Below, piece after piece: positions 33,984 through 41,949 of a stretch of 64,000 nt of DNA; the stretch's first letter is position 1; each line of letters begins with the position of its first letter. Under the pieces are notes generated by a model. The model did no database searches, was not told the origin of the DNA, and worked only from the letters and a program-made list of their open reading frames with translations. This stretch comes from Pseudomonas sp. UYIF39. Lineage in GTDB: Bacteria; Pseudomonadota; Gammaproteobacteria; Pseudomonadales; Pseudomonadaceae. The translations under genes were made by a program, and so were the position numbers. The DNA is taken from positions 1 through 64,000 of the forward strand of contig NZ_JALBYU010000027.1 of assembly GCF_029963765.1 (NCBI RefSeq), written 5' to 3'.

Positions 33984-34874
33984 ATGAAGCAAAAGACGTT
34001 ACCGCCATTGAACTGGCTGCGGGCATTCGAGGTATCCGCCCGCTGCCTGAACTTCACCCACGCCGCCGAAGAGCTGTTTTTGACTCAGGGCGCCGTCAGC
34101 CAGCAGATCCGCCAATTGGAAAGCCACCTGGGGGTGGCACTGTTCAAGCGCTTGCCCCGTGGCCTGGGGCTGACGGAGGAAGGGCAGGCCTATCTGCCGG
34201 TCGTGCAGGATGCGATCACTCGACTGGCGGTGGGGACCAACGAGATTTTTGGCCAGCACAAACGCCGGCCGATCAAGGTGCGTGGCAGCCTGGCATTTTT
34301 CGTGCACTGGCTGGCGCCCAAGCTGGTGGGCTTTCGCCAGGCTCATCCACTTGTCGACATCCGCTACATCAGCAACATCTGGGTCAAGGAACTGGATGGC
34401 GAGGACGACATGGAGATTCGCTGGGGCCATGGTCAATGGCCCGGCCTGGTGTCGCAGCGCCTGACCTGGGACACCTTGTTTCCGGTCTGCTCGCCAGCCC
34501 TGATGGCGAACTCGTCGCTGAGGGTGCCGGCGGATGTCGCGCACCATCCGCTGTTACATGTTCTGGGTTACGAAGAGGGCTGGGGTTACTGGTTAAACAT
34601 GGTCGGTGCGGACACCGTCGATTCGTCGACCGGCATGCAGTTCGACACACTGATTTCCACCTTGCGCATGGCCGAGTTGGGGCAGGGGATTGCCCTGGCC
34701 CGGTCCTCGATGGTTGAAGAGATGCTTCAGGACGGACGACTGGTCGAGCCCTTCGACCATCGCATCGAAGCCAGCGAGTCTTTTTACCTCGTACGCGGTT
34801 CTGGGGCCGACCAGCACCCCGACGCGGTCATGTTTTCCACCTGGCTGGTCGAGCAGGCACATCGTTTCAAATGA
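33984..34874 (+). CDS. LysR family regulator, GcvA-like
   Basis: A 296-residue LysR regulator starting MKQKTLPPLNWLRAFEVSAR, typical of the GcvA/AmpR-like subgroup. The helix-turn-helix includes AAEELFLTQGAVSQQIRQLE, and the effector domain begins near residue 90. The upstream extension to 33837 overlaps the permease end and is not used. It lies between the permease and the threonine synthase gene, all on the same strand, and probably controls this cluster. Confidence 0.88.
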   Translation: MKQKTLPPLNWLRAFEVSARCLNFTHAAEELFLTQGAVSQQIRQLESHLGVALFKRLPRGLGLTEEGQAYLPVVQDAITRLAVGTNEIFGQHKRRPIKVRGSLAFFVHWLAPKLVGFRQAHPLVDIRYISNIWVKELDGEDDMEIRWGHGQWPGLVSQRLTWDTLFPVCSPALMANSSLRVPADVAHHPLLHVLGYEEGWGYWLNMVGADTVDSSTGMQFDTLISTLRMAELGQGIALARSSMVEEMLQDGRLVEPFDHRIEASESFYLVRGSGADQHPDAVMFSTWLVEQAHRFK

Positions 34875-34890
34875 ATGGCCGGAGCCAACC

Positions 34891-36270
34891 ATGCGCTATG
34901 TAAGTACCCGAAATTCGGCCGTTCAGGTCAATTTCGAAAAGGTCGTGTTGTCTGGAGTTGCCGAGGATGGCGGGCTGTTCGTACCGCTCGAACTGCCGCT
35001 GTTCGAACCACAGGACATCGCCATTTGGTCGACCCTGCCCTATGACGAACTGGCCTATCGAGTAATGAGTCCGTTCGTGGGCGATGCGATCCCCGAGGCA
35101 GACCTCAAGCGCATGCTCAAGGAGGCTGGCAGCCAATTCAGCCATCGGTCCCTGGCACCTTTGCATCAGGTAGATCGCAACGAATGGGTGTTGGAGCTGT
35201 TCCACGGGCCGACCCGTTCCTCGAAGGATTTTGCCGCCCAGTTGCAGGCGCGGCTGGTGCAATATTTTTTGCAAAAGCGCGGGCGTCGCGGGGTGGTGAT
35301 CGGTGCCACCAACGGCGATACCGGGCTGGCGGCCATCGAGGCATTCAAGCACTGCGACGAAACGGACGTGGTGGTGTTTTACCCGGCGGCAGGTGTACCG
35401 CAAGATCAGCTCCAGCATCTGCAAGCAGTAGCGCATCCCAAGGTTCATCAGTTCGCAGTCAATGGCAGCTTCGACGAGTGCCAGACCATCGTCACCCGGC
35501 TGTTCCGGCAGTGGCCGTGCACGCAGCACGAGGCGATCAGTTTCAACTCCAGCAACTGGGTCAGTGTGTTGGCGCAACTGGTGTTTTATTTCCACGCGGT
35601 GCTGCAACTGGGTGGCGGTCAGCGTCCGATCGGTTTCAGCGTGCCAGCCGCGAGTTTTGCCGAGGTCTATGCCGGTTACATCGCGCAGAAAATGGGCTTG
35701 CCGATCACCCAGATGATCGTTGCGACCAACCAGAATGACGCGTTGCATCAGTTGTTTCTGAAGAACCACTACTCCCGGTTGCGAGCCAACAAGACCTTGT
35801 CGCCGGCCATGGACCTGTCGATCTTTTCTAACCTGGAACGTTTTCTCTGGGAACTCTATGGGCATGATGACCAAGCGGTGAGCAGCCTAATGGCAGGGTT
35901 CGAGTCCAGCGGCGAGATGACCATCGCCAACGAGTTCTGGTTACAGGCGCGGATGATCATCGACTCTTACGCCGTCAGTGATGAGCAGACGCTGCAAGAA
36001 ATCACCTCGCTGTATCGCGACACTGGTTACGTCATCGACCCGCATACCGCCACCGGCGTCCTCGCGGCCAGGTTGTACCGCCGCAGCCTGGTAGCGCCGA
36101 TGGTGACTCTGGGGGAAATCTCGCCGGCCAAATCGGCGGTGCTGCTCGGTGAGCTGGGGATCAGCACGCCGGCGCATCAGCGGCCAGTCACGCAGCAACG
36201 ACCGAAGCAGCTTTACCGGATTCAACCCGACGACCTCGACACCATCCATCAGTTGCTCGGCGCGCTCTGA
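34891..36270 (+). CDS. thrC: Threonine synthase (or threonine synthase-like PLP enzyme)
   Basis: A 459-residue fold-type II PLP enzyme. MRYVSTRNSAVQVNFEKVVL starts it as in ThrC. FHGPTRSSKDFAAQ carries the PLP Lys and GATNGDTGLAAIEA the phosphate-binding loop. ThrC makes threonine from O-phosphohomoserine. No homoserine kinase is encoded nearby, and a pseudomonad would be expected to have a housekeeping thrC elsewhere, so this may be a second copy or have another substrate. GDTGLAA and FHGPTRSSKD deviate slightly from GDTGSAA and FHGPTLAFKD. The ATG at 34891 is 16 bases after the LysR stop. Confidence 0.8.
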   Translation: MRYVSTRNSAVQVNFEKVVLSGVAEDGGLFVPLELPLFEPQDIAIWSTLPYDELAYRVMSPFVGDAIPEADLKRMLKEAGSQFSHRSLAPLHQVDRNEWVLELFHGPTRSSKDFAAQLQARLVQYFLQKRGRRGVVIGATNGDTGLAAIEAFKHCDETDVVVFYPAAGVPQDQLQHLQAVAHPKVHQFAVNGSFDECQTIVTRLFRQWPCTQHEAISFNSSNWVSVLAQLVFYFHAVLQLGGGQRPIGFSVPAASFAEVYAGYIAQKMGLPITQMIVATNQNDALHQLFLKNHYSRLRANKTLSPAMDLSIFSNLERFLWELYGHDDQAVSSLMAGFESSGEMTIANEFWLQARMIIDSYAVSDEQTLQEITSLYRDTGYVIDPHTATGVLAARLYRRSLVAPMVTLGEISPAKSAVLLGELGISTPAHQRPVTQQRPKQLYRIQPDDLDTIHQLLGAL

Positions 36271-36292
36271 GAGCGCTGAAACAGGAGGCCAA

Positions 36293-36730
36293 GTGAAGCG
36301 AATTCTTGACCCGCTCGATGAACACATCATCGCGGAACTGCGGCTCAATGCCCGGGTTGCACACGCCGAGCTGGCAGCGAAGGTCAACCTGTCGCGCAAT
36401 GCCGTGCGTCAGCGTATTGAACGGCTTGAACGCGACGGTGCGATACAGGGTTATACGGTGCGCACGGGCGAGGGGCGGCAAGCGTCCTCGAACATCAATG
36501 CGGTGATTTTCGTCTACCGCTACGACCGCATGCGCGGCGCGGAAGTGCTGCAGGCTCTTCGGGCAATACCGGAAATCATCCAGTGCGATGTGATGAGTGG
36601 CGAGTTCGATCTGATGTTGCGGGTCGGCGCTGCCAGTCCGGAGCGGGTGCATAAAGTCTGGAATGAAATCTCCGCGTTGCCGGGGGTGGAAAACACCGTG
36701 ACCTCATTCGTGCTGTCGTCCGTCGTCTAG
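36293..36730 (+). CDS. Lrp/AsnC family regulator
   Basis: A 145-residue Lrp/AsnC protein. The helix-turn-helix is at the N-terminus (DEHIIAELRLNARVAHAELA, then LSRNAVRQRIERLERDG) and the RAM ligand-binding domain follows (IQCDVMSGEFDLMLRV). The start is GTG at 36293 with a perfect AGGAGG site; upstream in-frame starts lie inside thrC. Such regulators usually sense an amino acid. It lies between thrC and the homoserine dehydrogenase gene and ends at a clear terminator. Confidence 0.88.
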   Translation: MKRILDPLDEHIIAELRLNARVAHAELAAKVNLSRNAVRQRIERLERDGAIQGYTVRTGEGRQASSNINAVIFVYRYDRMRGAEVLQALRAIPEIIQCDVMSGEFDLMLRVGAASPERVHKVWNEISALPGVENTVTSFVLSSVV

Positions 36731-36746
36731 CCTCTTTCTCGTACTG

Positions 36747-36772
36747 AAAAAGCCAACGTGTGTTGGCTTTTT
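36747..36772 (+). terminator. Rho-independent terminator after the AsnC-type gene
   Basis: AAAAAGCCAAC and GTTGGCTTTTT form an 11-base stem with a four-base loop, followed by more T. It separates the 31-36.7 kb transcription unit from the homoserine dehydrogenase/aldehyde dehydrogenase pair. Confidence 0.9.
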
Positions 36773-36903
36773 TTATGCCTGGCGCTTTGCCCGGACACTG
36801 GTCAAAACGCCCATAAAATAGAGCAATTTGGCCTATTTCACTGCCCTGGCCGCACCCCTAACCTAGAGCCCAACAACCCATCACCCGGATCAAGGGCATA
36901 AAA

Positions 36904-37947
36904 ATGACTGAATACAAACTGGCGCTGGTTGGCTTCGGCGGTGTGAACCGGGCATTGGCTCAGCTGATTGCCGAACGTAACGAAAACTGGAAAGCCGAAC
37001 TGGGTTTCACTCTGAAAATCGTTGGCGTGACCGACCTGTTTCTTGGTTCGGTGATTGGCCGCGAAGGGCTGGATGCTGCGTTGCTGGCCAAGCTGCCAGC
37101 AGTCAAAGGTGCAATGGCGCAGCTTCCGGGTGGCGAAGCAGATGCCCTCAACGAAGCGGTGATCAAGGACTCCGGCGCAGACATCATTGTCGAAGCCACC
37201 TTCACCAACCCGGTGGACGGTGAGCCGGCCACCTCGTTCTGTCGCTGGGCGCTGGAACGCGGCAAGCATGTAGTCACCACAAATAAGGGACCCATTGCCT
37301 TGCACGGCGCCGCGCTCAAAGCACTGGCCCGAAGCAACAACGTCACCTTTGAATACGAAGGGTCGGTGATGAGTGGCACGCCGGTTATTCGCCTGGCCAA
37401 GCAGTCGCTGGCGGGCAGTTCGATTGTCGGTTTCGAGGGGATTCTCAACGGTACGTCCAACTTCGTTCTTACCCGCATGGAAGGCGGGCTGGGGTTTGCT
37501 GAAGCAGTCAGCAAGGCTCAGGAGCTGGGGTACGCCGAAGCTGATCCGACGGCGGATGTTGAGGGGCATGACGTGCGTCTCAAGGTGGTGATCCTGGCCA
37601 ACGAACTTCTGGACGCCAAGCTGAAGGTCAGCGATGTCACCTGCAGCGGTATTTCCTCACTCGACCTTGGCGACATCGAAAAAGCCCGACAGGACGGGGC
37701 TCGCTGGAAGCTTATCGGAGCGGCCATGCGGCATGCCGATGGTTCGATCAGTGCGAGTGTCGAACCGCGTCTGTTGAAACACGATCATCCGCTGTCCGGT
37801 ATTTCCGGCGCTACCAATGCGGTGTCGTTTACTACCGATCTGCTCGGCGCAGTGACGGTTTCGGGGCCGGGGGCAGGGCGCACGGAAACAGCGTTTGCGC
37901 TGCTGTCGGACATCATCAGCATCCATCAGTCTGTTGCACACAACTAG
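36904..37947 (+). CDS. Homoserine dehydrogenase without ACT domain
   Basis: A 347-residue NAD(P)-dependent homoserine dehydrogenase. VGFGGVNRALAQL is the nucleotide loop, VVTTNKGPIALHG the TNKGP motif, EYEGSVMSGTPVI and GILNGTSNFVLTRM line the active site, and GYAEADPTADVEGHD is the family signature. The biosynthetic Hom of pseudomonads has about 430 residues because of a C-terminal ACT domain for threonine inhibition; that domain is absent here. This fits a catabolic role oxidising homoserine to aspartate semialdehyde. The aldehyde dehydrogenase gene follows at once. Confidence 0.87.
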   Translation: MTEYKLALVGFGGVNRALAQLIAERNENWKAELGFTLKIVGVTDLFLGSVIGREGLDAALLAKLPAVKGAMAQLPGGEADALNEAVIKDSGADIIVEATFTNPVDGEPATSFCRWALERGKHVVTTNKGPIALHGAALKALARSNNVTFEYEGSVMSGTPVIRLAKQSLAGSSIVGFEGILNGTSNFVLTRMEGGLGFAEAVSKAQELGYAEADPTADVEGHDVRLKVVILANELLDAKLKVSDVTCSGISSLDLGDIEKARQDGARWKLIGAAMRHADGSISASVEPRLLKHDHPLSGISGATNAVSFTTDLLGAVTVSGPGAGRTETAFALLSDIISIHQSVAHN

Positions 37948-37957
37948 GAGAATGCCT

Positions 37958-39370
37958 GTGAACGTATCGCGTCTGGCCCTGGCTGTTGTGGAGCCACAAA
38001 TCGAAGTCTTTAACCCCTTTGACGGCACCGTCATCGGGACCGTCGCGGATGTCTGTGCTGCGCAAGTGCCGCAGTTGCTGGAGACCGGGCGCAGCGGTGC
38101 GCGAGTGTGTGCCGGGTTACCGCGTCATCGTCGGGCGCGCATTCTCGAACAGGCTGCATTGAACATCGAGCGTGATGCCAAAGCGTTTGCCCGGCTGATC
38201 GTCGACGAAGCTGGCAAGACCCTCAAGCAGGCCGAAAAGGAAGTCAAACGCTGCGTCAACACCCTCAAGCTTTCTGCCGAGGAGGCCAAGCGTAATGCCG
38301 GAGAAGTGGTGCCTTTCGACGCCTATGAGGGCTCCGAGTCGCGCCAAGGCTGGTTTTCCCGCGAACCCTTGGGCCTGATTGTCGCGATCACCCCGTACAA
38401 CGATCCGTTGAATCTGGTGGCGCACAAACTCGGCCCGGCCATTGCGGGTGGTAACGCAGTGATTCTCAAACCGTCTGAGCTCGCACCGTTGTCGGCCATC
38501 AAACTGGTGTCGTATCTGGTCATGGCAGGGCTACCCGAATCGGTGGTCACGGTTGCGACCGGGGGGGCGGAACTGGGCAAGGCCTTAGTCGCGTCCCGTG
38601 AGGTGCGGATGATCTCTTTTACTGGCGGCTTCGTCACCGGGGAGCAGATCGCTCGCACGGCCGGCTTGAAGAAGCTCGCCATGGACTTGGGCGGTAATGC
38701 ACCGGTTATCGTCATGGGCGACTGCGACCTTGAGGCCGCCGTCGAGAGTTGCTTGTCAGGGGCCTTCTGGGCAGCAGGGCAGAATTGCATAGGCACTCAG
38801 CGTTTGCTGATTCAGGCGTCGATTTATGAAGCGTTCCGTGAGCGTTTTGTCAGCCGGGCCAAGGCGCTTGTGAGCGGCGACCCTATGCGTGCCGACACTG
38901 ATATCGGCCCGATGATTACCCTGCAAGCCGCGCAGAATGCCGAGCAAGTGGTGAACGACGCGTTGCAAGAGGGCGCCACATTGCTCTGCGGCCATCGGCG
39001 CCAAGGCTCGTGCTACGCCGCTACGGTATTGGAAAACGTTGATCATTGCAGTCGGCTGTGGCACACAGAAGTCTTCGCGCCGGTGGTGGTTTTGCAGCCT
39101 TTCGAAACCTTCGATGAGGCCATCGCATTGGCCAACGAGCCCGAATACAGTCTGCATGCGGGGATCTTCACCAATGATCTGGCAACGGCCATGAGCGCCG
39201 CACGCAGAATCGAAGCTGGGGGGGTGATGATCAACGACTCCTCCGACTACCGCTTCGATGCGATGCCGTTTGGTGGCTCCAAGTATGGCAGTCTGGGCCG
39301 GGAAGGGGTGCGCTTCGCCTATGAGGAAATGACCCAACCCAAGGTGGTGTGCCTGAACACGCTGGGCTAA
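37958..39370 (+). CDS. NAD(P)-dependent aldehyde dehydrogenase
   Basis: A 470-residue aldehyde dehydrogenase. IVAITPYNDPLNLVAHKLGP is the family start region, VILKPSELAP the cofactor site, FTGGFVTGEQIA the Rossmann loop and FWAAGQNCIGTQR carries the catalytic Cys. The general-base Glu of most family members (LELGG) is Asp here (MDLGG). I favour GTG at 37958, seven bases after AGGAG, over ATG at 37952, which would be one base after it. It begins eleven bases after the homoserine dehydrogenase stop; aspartate semialdehyde is therefore the likely substrate, by inference. Confidence 0.86.
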   Translation: MNVSRLALAVVEPQIEVFNPFDGTVIGTVADVCAAQVPQLLETGRSGARVCAGLPRHRRARILEQAALNIERDAKAFARLIVDEAGKTLKQAEKEVKRCVNTLKLSAEEAKRNAGEVVPFDAYEGSESRQGWFSREPLGLIVAITPYNDPLNLVAHKLGPAIAGGNAVILKPSELAPLSAIKLVSYLVMAGLPESVVTVATGGAELGKALVASREVRMISFTGGFVTGEQIARTAGLKKLAMDLGGNAPVIVMGDCDLEAAVESCLSGAFWAAGQNCIGTQRLLIQASIYEAFRERFVSRAKALVSGDPMRADTDIGPMITLQAAQNAEQVVNDALQEGATLLCGHRRQGSCYAATVLENVDHCSRLWHTEVFAPVVVLQPFETFDEAIALANEPEYSLHAGIFTNDLATAMSAARRIEAGGVMINDSSDYRFDAMPFGGSKYGSLGREGVRFAYEEMTQPKVVCLNTLG

Positions 39371-39401
39371 TCGATTTAAGGAACATCTAATCAGGTCGTT
39401 T

Positions 39402-39443
39402 TGCATTGGGAAGGTCTGGTCACCCGCCCAATGCATTTTTTTT
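39402..39443 (+). terminator. Rho-independent terminator after the aldehyde dehydrogenase gene
   Basis: TGCATTGGG and CCCAATGCA form a nine-base stem with a 16-base loop, followed by eight T. It closes the homoserine dehydrogenase/aldehyde dehydrogenase unit. Confidence 0.88.
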
Positions 39444-39459
39444 CTGGCGATAGCTGCAT

Positions 39460-39590
39460 TTATTGTCCGTACGCTTGCCGGTTTGCGCGTACGAAGTCAC
39501 CCACCGTTTGAGGCGCTTGTCCGGTGATTTGGCCGATAACCCCTTCCTCACCGCTAAAGATTCCGTTCTGGTAATCGACTGCGACTGCAA
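39460..39590 (-). pseudogene. NmrA-like/SDR oxidoreductase, C-terminal remnant
   Basis: The minus-strand frame ends IFSGEEGVIGQITGQAPQTV followed by GDFVRANRQAYGQ and a stop. This looks like the C-terminus of NmrA-type NAD(P)-binding quinone reductases, where a GQxP segment precedes FxxxNRxxF. Only about 40 residues remain. It runs head-on into an AraC fragment on the plus strand, with the junction near 39590. Confidence 0.55.
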
Positions 39591-39711
39591 TGTTGCGCGC
39601 CGATGCGGCTACCACAGTGTCGACGTGCTCAGAAAAGCCTTCGTGCGCCGCATGGGGGTGAGTCCAAAGGAGTACGCGCAACGCTTCGCGCCAGTTAACG
39701 AGCCTGCTTAG
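39591..39711 (+). pseudogene. AraC family regulator, C-terminal remnant
   Basis: VARRCGYHSVDVLRKAFVRR, then MGVSPKEYAQRF, is the second helix-turn-helix of an AraC/GlxA-type regulator. About 40 residues remain before the stop at 39711, without a start. The upstream frame belongs to the antisense of an oxidoreductase remnant. Confidence 0.7.
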
Positions 39712-39993
39712 GCATGCCTAATGGTCATGAGCTTGCTAGAGCGGGTTGCTGATTCATTTGAGTCAGTAAAATGTAAACGCTGCTCAGCACTTATGTGAGT
39801 TGTCATGGTCAATAAATCCCGCACGACCGTCAGCGGTCGTACTGCTCGGAGCCGACCGGATCCGCATCGGCATTTTGATCAAGGACAGTGAAAGCATGCT
39901 CGCCGCAAGATAATCAGCAACCGCCTCCACCTGGTTCCGTGAATCGGGACTCGCCGTACGTTTACCCCTCAATCCAAATCGAAGATTAAAAGC

Positions 39994-40866
39994 ATGCACC
40001 TACGCAAAATTGCAGTTGGGCTGTCGGCCCTTGTTTTGCTCTCGACCGGGGCAGAAGCCCGCAGTCTGCTGGATCTCATCAAGCCGCCCACCCAGCATCA
40101 GGAACACCTGTCCCGCTCGGGCTCGATCAACCAGAACGCGGCCCTGGACCTCTATTCAAACAAACAGAAACAGGCATCGTTTGACGGCTGCGCAGATCTG
40201 TTCCCGGCTGCGAAACCGATCAACATGGCCACTGTGCCTGCGACCATGAAACCCCTGGCCCTGTGCTCTGACAACTTTGCGGTGCTGTACTCGCAAACCA
40301 GCAAGACACCGTTGGTAGTGGTCGAACGCCTTAATGCCGCCCAGCTGCAGGATGCCAAAGGGGAGGAGCGCACCAACCAGTTCTACCCGGACCCACGCAT
40401 CCCCAAGAGTGGGCGGGCAGAGTTGAGCGACTATCGTAGCCAACATCCGGCCGTGGACCGCGGCCATCAATCCCCGGCAGCCGATGCACCGAACCCTAAT
40501 GCAATGGCCCAATCCTTTGCGCTGTCGAACATGGTGCCGCAAGACCCAACCAACAACCGGAAGATCTGGAGTAAGGTCGAGGCGGATGTCAGAAAATTTG
40601 CCAAGCGAGCCGATGGCAATGTGTTTGTCTTTACCGGCCCGCTCTTTGACTCAGGCCACACCACCATCGGCGACAACAAGGTCTGGGTGCCGACCCGCCT
40701 GTTCAAGCTGGTTTACGACGCATCGTCCAAGCGTGCCTGGGCCTACGTACTGCCCAACGCTGAAACCCGTATCGAGAGACCGATGGACTATGACGCTTTC
40801 GTGAAGAGTACCGGGCTCAACTTGCTGGGGAATCTACCGGTCACAGGTTCCGTAGGGCGTTCTTGA
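39994..40866 (+). CDS. Secreted DNA/RNA non-specific endonuclease
   Basis: A 290-residue protein with a signal peptide (MHLRKIAVGLSALVLLSTGA, cleavage probably after EARS or ALA-like site near residue 23). The nuclease signature DRGHQSPAAD (about residues 153-162) holds the catalytic His of the beta-beta-alpha-metal/NucA family. QSFALSNMVPQDPTNNRKIW carries the metal-binding Asn. FVFTGPLF follows. The enzyme degrades DNA and RNA in the periplasm or outside the cell. There is no immunity gene beside it, in keeping with a secreted enzyme. It is monocistronic. Confidence 0.88.
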   Translation: MHLRKIAVGLSALVLLSTGAEARSLLDLIKPPTQHQEHLSRSGSINQNAALDLYSNKQKQASFDGCADLFPAAKPINMATVPATMKPLALCSDNFAVLYSQTSKTPLVVVERLNAAQLQDAKGEERTNQFYPDPRIPKSGRAELSDYRSQHPAVDRGHQSPAADAPNPNAMAQSFALSNMVPQDPTNNRKIWSKVEADVRKFAKRADGNVFVFTGPLFDSGHTTIGDNKVWVPTRLFKLVYDASSKRAWAYVLPNAETRIERPMDYDAFVKSTGLNLLGNLPVTGSVGRS

Positions 40867-41102
40867 TGGTTTGATGAATTGCACCTCAAAGGCTGGATAT
40901 AACCGATGGGGTGCTTCATTCACGGATAGATGGCGGCGGTTTAAAAGTTGCTGCGGCCAGTCCTTGGCGCGAGCGGGGCAGTTGGCTGTATCCATCGAAG
41001 AACTAGGGGGTGTGGTAGATATTCGGGGTCACTGATGATCTCGCTGGGGATGTGCACTTCGGCTTCAAGTAAAAAAGTGCGCTCCACTTGTGCCTGCCGT
41101 CT

Positions 41103-41891
41103 TTATTGGCTGGAGCGAATGGCCCCTCCATCAATCAACAAGTTCTGCCCGGTCAGGTAGCCCGCATGACTGCTGCAAACGAAGGCGCACAGAGCACCGA
41201 ACTCCTCGGGTGAACCGAAGCGTTTAGCAGGAATTTCGCGACGGCATTCGCCCAGGAATGCCTCACTGTCTTGCCCTGACTCTTCGGCAGCAGCGACCAG
41301 GTTGTCACGCAGTCGATCGGTGTCGAATGAGCCTGGTTGCAGGTTGTTGATCGTCACATTGCGACTGGCAATGTTTTCTTGCCGGGCAAGCCCTGCAATA
41401 AACCCCGTCAGACCACTGCGCGCGCCATTGGAAAGACCCAGGCTTTCGATGGGGGACTTCACGGCACTCGACGTGATGTTGATGATTCGGCCAAATCCGC
41501 GTGTCGCCATACCGTCTACCGTTGCCTTGATCAATTCGATAGGGGTGAGCATGTTGGTATCCAGTGCCTTGAGCCAGGCGTCGCGGTTCCATTCGCGGAA
41601 ATCCCCGGGAGGAGGGCCACCAGCGTTGTTGATCAAAATATCGAAGTGCTCATGGGCCATGAGGGCTGCCGCGCGACCCTCATGCGTTGAAATGTCTCCG
41701 GCTACGGCGATGACAGTCACTTCAGGATTTATCGCTCTGAGCTGACGGGCTGTTTCATTCAGCGTCTGTTCGCCTCGGGCGGTGATCACCACGTTCACGC
41801 CTTCGCTGACGAGTGCCTGTGCGCAGGCTTTACCCAGGCCTTTGCTGGCCGCGCACACCAGCGCCCAGCGTCCTGCTATTCCAAGATTCAT
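41103..41891 (-). CDS. SDR family oxidoreductase with non-canonical active site
   Basis: A 262-residue Rossmann-fold protein. CAASKGLGKACAQALVSEG is the dinucleotide loop and ILINNAGGPPPGDF the NNAG motif. The canonical Tyr-x3-Lys pair is absent: the aligned region reads SLGLSNGARSGLTGF, with Ser and Arg in those places. From memory this variant is shared by a distinct bacterial SDR group annotated as FabG-like. The reaction is unknown. It lies 58 bases after the ABC permease-ATPase gene and is probably the last gene of that operon. Confidence 0.82.
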   Translation of the reverse strand: MNLGIAGRWALVCAASKGLGKACAQALVSEGVNVVITARGEQTLNETARQLRAINPEVTVIAVAGDISTHEGRAAALMAHEHFDILINNAGGPPPGDFREWNRDAWLKALDTNMLTPIELIKATVDGMATRGFGRIINITSSAVKSPIESLGLSNGARSGLTGFIAGLARQENIASRNVTINNLQPGSFDTDRLRDNLVAAAEESGQDSEAFLGECRREIPAKRFGSPEEFGALCAFVCSSHAGYLTGQNLLIDGGAIRSSQ

Positions 41892-41949
41892 GCGTGTTTT
41901 CCTGAAGAAGGAAGCTCAAAGAAAGTGGTTGCCTACTGCAGCACCCTGC

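Noticed and set aside
40880..40915. GAATTGCACC and GGGGTGCTTCATTC after the nuclease gene as a terminator
   Set aside because: The stem is short and interrupted and no T-run follows, so it was not listed.
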